Below are positions 1 to 5,645 of a DNA stretch of 17,548 nt, one piece after another. Numbering within the stretch: position 1 is the stretch's first letter; each line of letters opens with the position of its first letter. The notes beneath the pieces are model-generated. The model was not told where the DNA came from. It did no database searches and worked only from the letters and a program-made list of their open reading frames with translations. A program made the translations under genes and the position numbers. The DNA comes from JBFXAN01 sp050184225 (GTDB lineage Bacteria; Chloroflexota; Dehalococcoidia; CAUJGQ01), in contig JBFXAN010000133.1 in assembly GCA_050184225.1 (NCBI GenBank), forward strand, positions 1 through 17,548. Direction: 5' to 3'.

Positions 1-52
1 CTGTTTGGCCATATCACAAACAAACGAGATCCTGACACCCTCGGTAGAACTA

Positions 53-83
53 GGCCCCCCCTTCCCTGCGAGGGAAGGGGGCC
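53..83. repeat. GC-rich imperfect palindrome just upstream of the first gene
   Basis: The left arm is GG, seven C, TTCCCT (53-67). The right arm is AGGGAA, five further G (77-81) and CC (71-83). They pair around a GCG loop with only a two-C bulge. A further G run (84-89) and TTAGG lead to the ATG at 96. Similar CCCCTTCCCT/AGGGAAGGGG palindromes are dispersed between genes in some Chloroflexota (from memory, not checked). It may be a dispersed repeat, a terminator of an upstream gene outside the window, or a structure affecting initiation at 96. There is no T tract after it. Bases 1-52 show no recognisable gene. Confidence 0.7.
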
Positions 84-95
84 GGGGGGTTAGGT

Positions 96-1151
96 ATGCG
101 AATCGCCATCGGCGTCGGTCCAATCAACGAAGACTGGGAGCAGGTCGCCGCCTTCGTCCAGGAAGCGGAAAAGCTTGGGGTCGACATCGCCTGGTCGGCG
201 GAGACGTGGGGGCATGACGCGGCGACGCCGATCGCCTTCCTCGCGGGGAAGACCTCGCGGATCAAGCTCGGCACCGGCGTGATGCAGGCCGGAGCGCGGT
301 CGCCCGCGAACGTGGCGATGACAGCGATGTCGCTGGCGGCGCTCTCCAACGACCGGTTCGTCCTCGGTCTCGGCGCGAGCGGTCCGCAGGTCGTCGAGGG
401 CTGGCACGGCGTCGACTATGACCGGCCGATCACGCGGCTGCGGGAGACGGTCGACATCGTCCGCATCATCACGCGCGGCGAGCGGCTGGTCTACAACGGC
501 AAGGTCTACACGCTGCCGCGCGAGGGCGGCGAAGGGAAGGCGCTGAAGAGTGGCGCCCGTCCCCGCCCGATCCCGGTCTACCTCGCCACACTCAGTCCGC
601 GCAGCTTGGAACTGACCGGCGAGATCGCCGACGGCTGGGTCGGCACCTCCTTCACGCCGGAACACGCCGACGTCTTCTTCGAGCCGATGCAGCGGGGCGC
701 GCACAAGGCAGGCCGAACGCTCGCCGACATCGACCGGCAGGCCGGCGGCGCCGTCGCCTTCGGCGACGATCTCGACAAGCTGATCGCCGCTCGAAAGGCG
801 GGCCTGGCCTTCACCCTCGGTGCGATGGGGTCGCCGACGACAAACTTCTATAACGATGCCTACAAGCGGGCGGGCTTCGACGAGGCGGCGCGGGAGGTGC
901 GACGGATCTGGGTCGAAGGCCGGCGCGACGAGGCCGTGGCGCGGGTGCCGGATGAGATGGTGCTGCAGAGCAACCTACTCGGCACCGAGGCGATGGTCAA
1001 AGACCGCATCCGCGCCTACCGCGACGCCGGCATCACCACGCTCCGCGTCCAACCGGATGGCCGCACGCTCGCCGACCGGATCGAAACCCTGGGCCGCGTG
1101 ATTGACCTGGTCCGTGCGGTGAGCAAGGAAACCGAAGCAGCCGCCGTCTAA
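96..1151 (+). CDS. LLM class F420-dependent oxidoreductase (Rv3520c-like)
   Basis: A 351-residue flavin/F420-type oxidoreductase of the bacterial luciferase-like superfamily, with a cytoplasmic TIM barrel expected. It starts MRIAIGVGP. The Rv3520c-like subfamily pattern is visible: AEKLGVDIAWSAETWG (24-39), KLGTGVMQAGARSP (57-70) and the diagnostic GLGASGPQVVEGWHG (91-105), followed by YLATLSPRSLELTGEIADGW around residues 190-210. Such enzymes transfer hydride between F420 and an organic substrate, unknown here. The length is normal. The start at 96 has no good Shine-Dalgarno; the preceding bases are a G run and TTAGGT directly after a hairpin, so initiation may be leaderless or structure-controlled. 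The gene stands alone; the next gene (1373-1705) is convergent. Family call is firm, F420 over FMN is by subfamily, and the substrate cannot be inferred. Confidence 0.9.
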   Translation: MRIAIGVGPINEDWEQVAAFVQEAEKLGVDIAWSAETWGHDAATPIAFLAGKTSRIKLGTGVMQAGARSPANVAMTAMSLAALSNDRFVLGLGASGPQVVEGWHGVDYDRPITRLRETVDIVRIITRGERLVYNGKVYTLPREGGEGKALKSGARPRPIPVYLATLSPRSLELTGEIADGWVGTSFTPEHADVFFEPMQRGAHKAGRTLADIDRQAGGAVAFGDDLDKLIAARKAGLAFTLGAMGSPTTNFYNDAYKRAGFDEAAREVRRIWVEGRRDEAVARVPDEMVLQSNLLGTEAMVKDRIRAYRDAGITTLRVQPDGRTLADRIETLGRVIDLVRAVSKETEAAAV

Positions 1152-1177
1152 TCCGGCTTCGTCACCACCACTGAAGC

Positions 1178-1216
1178 ACAAACATACCAAGGAAGACGCT
1201 GACTTGGTGTGTTTGT
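1178..1216 (+). terminator. Candidate terminator hairpin after the first LLM gene
   Basis: Two 14-nt arms (1178-1191 ACAAACATACCAAG and 1203-1216 CTTGGTGTGTTTGT) pair fully with one T:G wobble around an 11-nt loop, 26 nt after the TAA at 1151. The stem is about 40% GC, much lower than its surroundings, and the right arm ends TTTGTATCT rather than in a clean T tract. A terminator is the simplest reading; a repeat remnant is possible. Confidence 0.45.
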
Positions 1217-1278
1217 ATCTGATTGGTGCCGTCCTTGGATTACTGAATGCTGCACGGCCCGGCGCATCGCCACCCCCC

Positions 1279-1341
1279 GGGAGCGCGGACATCCTGTCCG
1301 CATAAGGGTCGAAGACTGGCGGACAGGATGTCCGCGCTCCC
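1279..1341. repeat. 23-bp perfect inverted repeat, copy 1 (GCGGACAGGATGTCC family)
   Basis: The left arm 1279-1301 begins GGGAGCGCGGACATCC. The right arm 1319-1341 begins GCGGACAGGATGTCC and ends GCGCTCCC. The arms are perfect reverse complements over 23 bp, with a 17-nt loop. The right arm is identical, base for base, to that of a second copy at 13136-13158. It lies between the convergent genes ending at 1151 and 1373. Elements with this phrase are dispersed in many bacterial genomes and behave like REP/MITE-type intergenic repeats (known only in general terms). No transposase is nearby. When translated it gives spurious peptides such as DRMSALP, so reading frames starting here should be distrusted. 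Confidence 0.9.
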
Positions 1342-1372
1342 AGAGCGAGTACACAACTCGATGCAGCACTCG

Positions 1373-1705
1373 TTAGACGTAGAACTCCATCGCGCTGCGC
1401 GGCTCGCGGGGAATGTAGCGGACGATGCGTTTGCCCCGGCGGGTGAGGGCATAGCGGCGCTGCGTCTGGGTGAGGTTGGTTTCCACCAGCCGCTCGATCA
1501 CGGCGGCGGTTTCAAGCTTCAAGACGCCGTTGACCAGTTCGGCTTGTGTCGTCCGGCGGGTAGCGCTCACCTCGGCGAACAGCCGGTTGAAGCTGCACGG
1601 TCCGAACCGCGCGAGCGTCAGCAACGCGATCTGCTGGTGCAGGTCGAGCTCGACCGGCTCGCGCGGTTTGGCCGGACGGTGGAGCAAACGATCAAACCAT
1701 GCCAT
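1373..1705 (-). CDS. Small winged-helix-like protein of unknown function
   Basis: A 110-residue protein starting MAWFDRLLHRP. Residues 20-100 look like a winged helix-turn-helix: helices around LHQQIALLTLARFG, then FNRLFAEVSATRRTTQAEL and GVLKLETAAVIERLVE, then a wing-like YALTRRGKRIVRYI. The RRYALTRRGKRIV segment resembles the wing of MarR/PadR-type regulators. It lies 105 nt downstream of the peroxiredoxin gene on the same strand and could be co-transcribed with it, although a 12-bp inverted repeat lies between. No clear Shine-Dalgarno precedes the ATG at 1705. The repeat at 1279-1341 lies just beyond its stop. I do not recognise a named family; a DNA-binding role is inferred from shape only. 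Confidence 0.72.
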   Translation of the reverse strand: MAWFDRLLHRPAKPREPVELDLHQQIALLTLARFGPCSFNRLFAEVSATRRTTQAELVNGVLKLETAAVIERLVETNLTQTQRRYALTRRGKRIVRYIPREPRSAMEFYV

Positions 1706-1736
1706 AGCGGTCGGCCCGCGCCGTGTGAGGATGATT

Positions 1737-1799
1737 CACCACCAAGGCACGAAGACGCCAAGCTTCATTTGAACGTTGTGCCGTGGCGCCTTGGTGGTG
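1737..1799. repeat. Inverted repeat between peroxiredoxin and winged-helix genes
   Basis: The 12-nt arms CACCACCAAGGC (1737-1748) and GCCTTGGTGGTG (1788-1799) are perfect reverse complements separated by 39 nt. The left arm runs on as ACGAAGACGCCAAG, part of a short phrase (accaccaaggcacgaag) that recurs between genes in many bacteria (recollection, not verified). Position, 11 nt after the peroxiredoxin stop, would fit a weak terminator on the minus strand, but there is no T tract. A dispersed repeat is as likely. Confidence 0.6.
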
Positions 1800-1810
1800 C
1801 GTCATTCCGG

Positions 1811-2272
1811 CTAGACCGCCTGCGTTGCCGCGACGATCAATTCCCCCTGGTCGCGGGCGACACCGGGGTTCGCCGTCTGGTCGATCGCGGTGATCACGCC
1901 ATCCTTGTCGATCACGACCGTGCGGCGGTTGGCGATGCCCCGATCGTCGTTCCAGGCGCCGAACAGCCGAGCGACCGCGCCGTTCATATCGGCCAGCAGG
2001 CGATGTTTGAAACCCTGCTGCTCCTTCCAGGCCTTGTGCGCCCAGACGCTGTCGCGCGAGATGCCAAACACCGTCGCGCCCGTCCCCTCCCAATCAGACC
2101 AGCGGTCCCGCACCTCGCAGAACTCACCCTCGCAGATCGGCGAGAAATCGAGCGGATAGAACATGAGCACGACCTTCTGCCCGCGGAGGTCGCTCAGCTT
2201 GACCTCTTGATTCTGCTCGTCGCGCAGCGTGAAGTCCGGGGCCGGTTGCCCCACCTGAATCTCATCAGACAC
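1811..2272 (-). CDS. Peroxiredoxin, PrxQ/BCP-type (AhpC/TSA family)
   Basis: A thiol peroxidase that reduces hydrogen peroxide and organic hydroperoxides in the cytoplasm, using thioredoxin-like reductants. The GTG start at 2272 is chosen because AGGAGG lies six bases upstream; a longer in-frame reading to 2494 has no family similarity in its first 74 residues. The 153-residue protein has the thioredoxin fold start VGQPAPDFTL (7-16), the active-site pattern FYPLDFSPICEGEFC (38-52) with peroxidatic Cys47 after Pro40 and Ser44, and a second cysteine at 52. This spacing of five matches the resolving cysteine of the alpha-helical BCP/PrxQ type. RRTVVIDKDG near residue 120 supplies the conserved arginine. 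It is divergent from the SirB1-family gene; a perfect 16-bp palindrome lies in its leader. Confidence 0.93.
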   Translation of the reverse strand: MSDEIQVGQPAPDFTLRDEQNQEVKLSDLRGQKVVLMFYPLDFSPICEGEFCEVRDRWSDWEGTGATVFGISRDSVWAHKAWKEQQGFKHRLLADMNGAVARLFGAWNDDRGIANRRTVVIDKDGVITAIDQTANPGVARDQGELIVAATQAV

Positions 2273-2300
2273 ATTCAACCTCCTGCATTGGGGATGGTGG

Positions 2301-2316
2301 GCGATCGGCCGATCGC
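2301..2316. promoter_or_regulatory. Perfect 16-bp palindrome, candidate operator
   Basis: GCGATCGGCCGATCGC equals its own reverse complement. It lies 29-44 bases upstream of the peroxiredoxin start codon, in the divergent interval between that gene and the SirB1-family gene. With the candidate minus-strand promoter at 2334-2362 it would fall shortly after the transcription start, a place suited to a repressor. The match could also be chance in GC-rich DNA. Confidence 0.4.
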
Positions 2317-2333
2317 ACTCCCCTTCCGACGCG

Positions 2334-2362
2334 AGGCTAGCGGAGCCACCGGCCAGACTCAA
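2334..2362 (-). promoter_or_regulatory. Candidate promoter of the peroxiredoxin gene
   Basis: On the minus strand TTGAGT (2362-2357) is followed after exactly 17 nt by TAGCCT (2339-2334), giving a sigma70-like arrangement with a weak -10. It points into the peroxiredoxin gene at 2272. Confidence 0.3.
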
Positions 2363-2375
2363 GCCGTGCCCGCCT

Positions 2376-2384
2376 TGGTACAAT
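2376..2384 (+). promoter_or_regulatory. Extended -10 promoter element of the SirB1-family gene
   Basis: TGGTACAAT matches the extended -10 pattern TGnTATAAT with one change. No convincing -35 hexamer is seen, which is usual for extended -10 promoters. Transcription would start near 2391, about 29 nt before the start codon at 2420. Confidence 0.45.
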
Positions 2385-2419
2385 GAGAGGTACAACCTCG
2401 AACGATCGGTGACGCTGTG

Positions 2420-3238
2420 ATGCCGTTGAGTGACTTCCTCCAGGCCTTCACGGACGAGGTGCGCCGCTCCGACACGGATCTGGACCTCGGCCACGCCGCC
2501 CTTTTGATCGCGGCCGGTGAATATCCGCAGCTTTCCCTGGAAACCGCCGGCGCGCTGCTCGACGAGATCGCGATCAGCATCGCGGCCCAGATCTCACCCG
2601 GCATGTCACAACGCGAGCGCGCATCGATCATCCGCCAACGCCTCTTCTACGACCTGGATTTCCAGGGCAACCAGGAAGAGTATTACGACCCGCGCAACAG
2701 CTACCTGAACGATGTGCTCATCCGGCGCCGGGGCATCCCCATCTCCCTGGCAGCCGTCTATCTCGAGGTCGGCCGGCGCGTGGGCCTCGAGGCGGCCGGC
2801 GTCAGCTACCCGATCCACTTCCTCGTCAAGTACCACGACGAGGGCCGGGAGTGGATCGTCGACCCGTTCCACAAGGGGGAGGAGCTGCTCGGCGACCACA
2901 TCCGCTCCGGCCTGGGGGCGCGCGGCTGGCCGCCGGAACAGATCGACTACATCCTCTCGGGCGTCACCCGCCGCCAGATGCTCTCGCGGATGCTGCTCAA
3001 CCTCAAGCAGATTTACGCGCGGACCGAGGACCATGTCCGGGCGCTCCGCATCCAGGAATATCTGCTCGCGATCAACCCCTGGTCCTTCGAAGAGATCCGC
3101 GACCGCGGCATCCTCCGCGCCCGCACCGACGACATCACCGGCGCGATCGAGGACCTGGAAACCTATCTCGACCACGCCGGCCCCGCCGACGACCTCGCCA
3201 CCATACGAGAGATGATCGCGCGGCTGCATGGCGGCTGA
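2420..3238 (+). CDS. SirB1-family transglutaminase-like protein
   Basis: A 272-residue cytoplasmic protein of the SirB1/YchA family (transglutaminase-like core, with a TPR-like C-terminal half). The family signature is clear: YYDPRNSYLNDVLIRRRGIP (88-107), ISLAAVYLEVGRRVGL, then VSYPIHFLVKY (128-138) and WIVDPFHKGEEL (145-156). Residues 165-272 are helical and TPR-like (LNLKQIYARTEDHVRALRIQEYLL). At the spot where true transglutaminases carry the nucleophilic cysteine this protein has GIPISLA, with no cysteine; the His133 and Asp148 equivalents remain. The biochemical function of the family is not established. ATG at 2420 is preferred over GTG at 2417 because GGTGA lies seven bases upstream. 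An extended -10 element precedes it and an intrinsic terminator follows, so it is probably monocistronic. Confidence 0.9.
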   Translation: MPLSDFLQAFTDEVRRSDTDLDLGHAALLIAAGEYPQLSLETAGALLDEIAISIAAQISPGMSQRERASIIRQRLFYDLDFQGNQEEYYDPRNSYLNDVLIRRRGIPISLAAVYLEVGRRVGLEAAGVSYPIHFLVKYHDEGREWIVDPFHKGEELLGDHIRSGLGARGWPPEQIDYILSGVTRRQMLSRMLLNLKQIYARTEDHVRALRIQEYLLAINPWSFEEIRDRGILRARTDDITGAIEDLETYLDHAGPADDLATIREMIARLHGG

Positions 3239-3295
3239 CGCGATTCGTCGAACGCCCACAACCGTGCCGGCCTGAGAGAAGAGATTGGAGAGCGT

Positions 3296-3323
3296 CTGCT
3301 CGGATACCGAGCAGTTTGTATTT
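3296..3323 (+). terminator. Rho-independent terminator of the SirB1-family gene
   Basis: CTGCTCGG (3296-3303) and CCGAGCAG (3307-3314) form a perfect 8-bp GC-rich stem with a 3-nt ATA loop, followed at once by TTTGTATTT. It lies 57 nt past the stop at 3238 and separates that gene from the metallophosphoesterase. Confidence 0.8.
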
Positions 3324-3377
3324 CCCGCAAGGCGGCGTGTCCGCACGGGGTTATGCTCACCAGAGTGGGAGGTCGCC

Positions 3378-4121
3378 GTGCGCGTAGCTGTATTGTCTGA
3401 CATTCACGGGAATCTGCCCGCGCTGGAGGCAGTGCTCGCCGATGTCGACCGCAACGGGGTCGACCGGATCGTACTCACGGGCGACATCGCTGCCGGACCG
3501 CTGCCGGGCGAGACGCTGGATCGGCTGGTGGCGATCGGCGACCGTGCCGTGTGGGTGCGCGGTAACGCCGACCGTGCAATGGTGGAAGCTTTCGACTCCA
3601 CGCCCACGCCAGACGCGGTGCCGGAGGATGTCGCCGCTGGGCAGATCCTCTCGAAGGCGCAGCGGGATCTGCTGGCGGGCCTGCCGCTCACGGTCACGAT
3701 CGAGGTCGATCGTCTCGGGTCGGTGCTGTTCTGTCACGCAACGCCACGACGCGACGATGAGGTCGTCCTGGTGGACAGCCCGCCGAGCCGGTTCGAGGCG
3801 GTCCTCGCCGGCGTCGCGGCGGACGCGGTCGTGCTCGGCCACACACACATGCCCTTCGCTCGGCTCGTGGCACGGCGTTGGGTGATCAATCCCGGCAGTG
3901 TCGGCATGCCCTACGGCCACGACGGCGCGGCGTGGGCACTGCTCGGTCCCACGATCGAGCTACGGCAGACGGCCTACGCTGCGACGGCCGCCGCCGAGCG
4001 ACTGCGTCGCAGCGCCCTCCCCAATGCGGCGGCGTGGGTGGAGGAATACGTGCTGCACCGGTACAGCGACATCGAGGCGCTGACTGCGTTCACTCCGAGG
4101 GCGCAGGAGACTCTGTCCTGA
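3378..4121 (+). CDS. YfcE-like metallophosphoesterase
   Basis: A 247-residue calcineurin-like phosphoesterase of the small YfcE/MJ0936 type, expected in the cytoplasm with two divalent metals hydrolysing phosphodiesters or monoesters. Metal-binding motifs are in order: SDIHGN (Asp8, His10), TGDIAAG (Asp36), RGNAD (Asn63), CHATP (His120) and LGHTHMPF (His155, His157), then INPGSVGMPYG. The GTG at 3378 is chosen because GGGAGG sits five bases upstream and the fold starts directly after it (VRVAVLSDIHG); the in-frame extension to 3285 crosses the preceding terminator. The C-terminal 40 residues are helical. The 3' end overlaps the convergent aminotransferase gene by 32 nt. The family is certain, the substrate unknown. 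Confidence 0.93.
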   Translation: MRVAVLSDIHGNLPALEAVLADVDRNGVDRIVLTGDIAAGPLPGETLDRLVAIGDRAVWVRGNADRAMVEAFDSTPTPDAVPEDVAAGQILSKAQRDLLAGLPLTVTIEVDRLGSVLFCHATPRRDDEVVLVDSPPSRFEAVLAGVAADAVVLGHTHMPFARLVARRWVINPGSVGMPYGHDGAAWALLGPTIELRQTAYAATAAAERLRRSALPNAAAWVEEYVLHRYSDIEALTAFTPRAQETLS

Positions 4122-5421
4122 TCGCCGGTTGCAGCCGGCGCATGGCGCCGTCCAGCATCTGGAGCACGCGGTCCACCTCTCCCTCCGTCGTCATCGCGGA
4201 GAAGGCAACCATGCCGCGCGGTGCGATCAAGATGCCGTCGAGCAGCATCGCCAGATGCAGCAGGCGCAGCGACTCCTTGTCGGTCGCGGCTGCTTCGGAC
4301 GCGTTCCGCGGCGCCCGCTCGGAGAAATGCAGGTTGGCGAGCGAACCCGCGCCTGTGACCTGGAGCGGAACGCCCTGATCGGCCGCGATCCGGCGCACGC
4401 CCGCCGCGAAGCGGTTGCCTAGTTGGTTCAGATAGCCGATCGCATCGGCGTCCAGTTCTCGCATCGCGGCGACGCCCGCCGCCATCGCGATCGGGTTGGC
4501 GTTGAAGGTGCCGCTGTGAGTCAGCGGCCGCTCGCCGAGCGGCGAATACTGCTGCATGATCTCCCGCCGTCCGCCGAATGCCCCCACCGAGAAGCCGCCG
4601 CCGATGATCTTGCCCATCGCCGTCAGGTCCGGCGTCACGCCGTAGAGATCCTGCGCGCCGCCGGTGGCCACCCGCAGCGAGATCACTTCGTCCATTACGA
4701 GCAGCGCACCGTGGCACTCCGTCTCGGTACGGAGTTGCTGGAGATAGCCGTCCTCCGGCGGGATCATCCCCGCCGACCCCATCACGCCCTCGACGATCAC
4801 CGCCGCGACCTCGTTGCCGTGCTCCGTCATCACGCGGCGCAACTCGTCCGGATCGTTGAACTCCACCTCCAGCACGTTGTTCGCCGTGCCGGGGATGATG
4901 CCGGACGGCGCCTCGCCGTAGGCGATCGTGAAGTCGTCATGCGAGCCGTGGTAGGCGCCGCGCATCTTGACGAGCGTGGGCCGCCCCGTGAAGGCCCGGG
5001 CGGCGCGCACCGCCATCATCGTCGCCTCCGTGCCGGAGTTGGTGAACCGCACCTGCTCCACCGACGGCACGCGCTCGGTGATCAACTCCGCCAGTTCAAC
5101 CGCGTGCTCGTTCGCCGCGTTGAAGGCGGTCCCCTTGACGAGCTGATTCGACGCGGCCTCGACGACCGACGGATGCGCGTGGCCGAGGATCACCGCCGTC
5201 CAGCAGTTGCAACAGTCGAGATAGCGATTGCCATCCACATCCTCGACGTAGGCGCCCTGTCCCCCGTCGAGGAACAGCGGATACGGACGAAAGAACACCG
5301 ACTGCCGCGTATCGCCGCCGGGCAGTACTCGCTGTGCCCGCTCATAGAGCGCCGCCGACGCTGGCGTCATCCGGCGATATGCCTCTTCAAGCTCTGCCCG
5401 CAATCCATCACGCCCGGCCAT
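4090..5421 (-). CDS. Class III aminotransferase, GSA-aminomutase-like
   Basis: A 443-residue PLP enzyme (fold type I, subgroup III). Landmarks: NSGTEATM (128-135), RGAYHGSHDD (154-163), VMDEV (242-246) with the PLP-nitrogen Asp244, AMGKIIGGGFSVGAFGG (268-284) with Schiff-base Lys271, and HSGTFNANPIAMAAG near 300-315. It resembles glutamate-1-semialdehyde 2,1-aminomutase (HemL) throughout. However, the HemL motif after the aspartate, DEVMTGFR, is here DEVISLR, and no tetrapyrrole genes are nearby, so a paralogous transaminase is more likely. GGGAGG seven bases upstream of the ATG at 5421 supports the start. It is divergent from the M28-like gene and overlaps the metallophosphoesterase tail by 32 nt. 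Confidence 0.92.
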   Translation of the reverse strand: MAGRDGLRAELEEAYRRMTPASAALYERAQRVLPGGDTRQSVFFRPYPLFLDGGQGAYVEDVDGNRYLDCCNCWTAVILGHAHPSVVEAASNQLVKGTAFNAANEHAVELAELITERVPSVEQVRFTNSGTEATMMAVRAARAFTGRPTLVKMRGAYHGSHDDFTIAYGEAPSGIIPGTANNVLEVEFNDPDELRRVMTEHGNEVAAVIVEGVMGSAGMIPPEDGYLQQLRTETECHGALLVMDEVISLRVATGGAQDLYGVTPDLTAMGKIIGGGFSVGAFGGRREIMQQYSPLGERPLTHSGTFNANPIAMAAGVAAMRELDADAIGYLNQLGNRFAAGVRRIAADQGVPLQVTGAGSLANLHFSERAPRNASEAAATDKESLRLLHLAMLLDGILIAPRGMVAFSAMTTEGEVDRVLQMLDGAMRRLQPAIRTESPAPSE

Positions 5422-5645
5422 CGCCGTACCTCCCTGCCGCCTACGTCCCGATCCTGAACGCCACTACGGTACACTGCCCTCTCCAAGCGTGCAGTATTCG
5501 CTCTCCGAACCACTCGTTACAATCGGCATGACTGATCGTCAGCCCGCGACGCCAGGGATGGAATACCGGCAGTCCCCTTCGGACCGACTCACCGTACCCA
5601 ACCATGGACAAGGGCGTCGGGCGTGATCGGGCTGGAGGAACCGCA

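Noticed and set aside
1247..2386. Open frame of 379 codons on the plus strand
   Set aside because: It begins next to the inverted repeat, runs antisense through the winged-helix and peroxiredoxin genes, and its translation has no family pattern. It is a GC-driven shadow frame.
2273..2494. N-terminal extension of the peroxiredoxin to 2494
   Set aside because: The 74 extra residues match no family, run through the divergent promoter region, and the GTG at 2272 has an ideal AGGAGG site.
3285..3377. N-terminal extension of the metallophosphoesterase to 3285
   Set aside because: It would cross the intrinsic terminator at 3296-3323 and lies before the first strand of the fold; GGGAGG precedes the GTG at 3378.
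4423..5457. Open frame of 344 codons on the plus strand
   Set aside because: Antisense to the class III aminotransferase; His/Arg-rich composition typical of a shadow frame.
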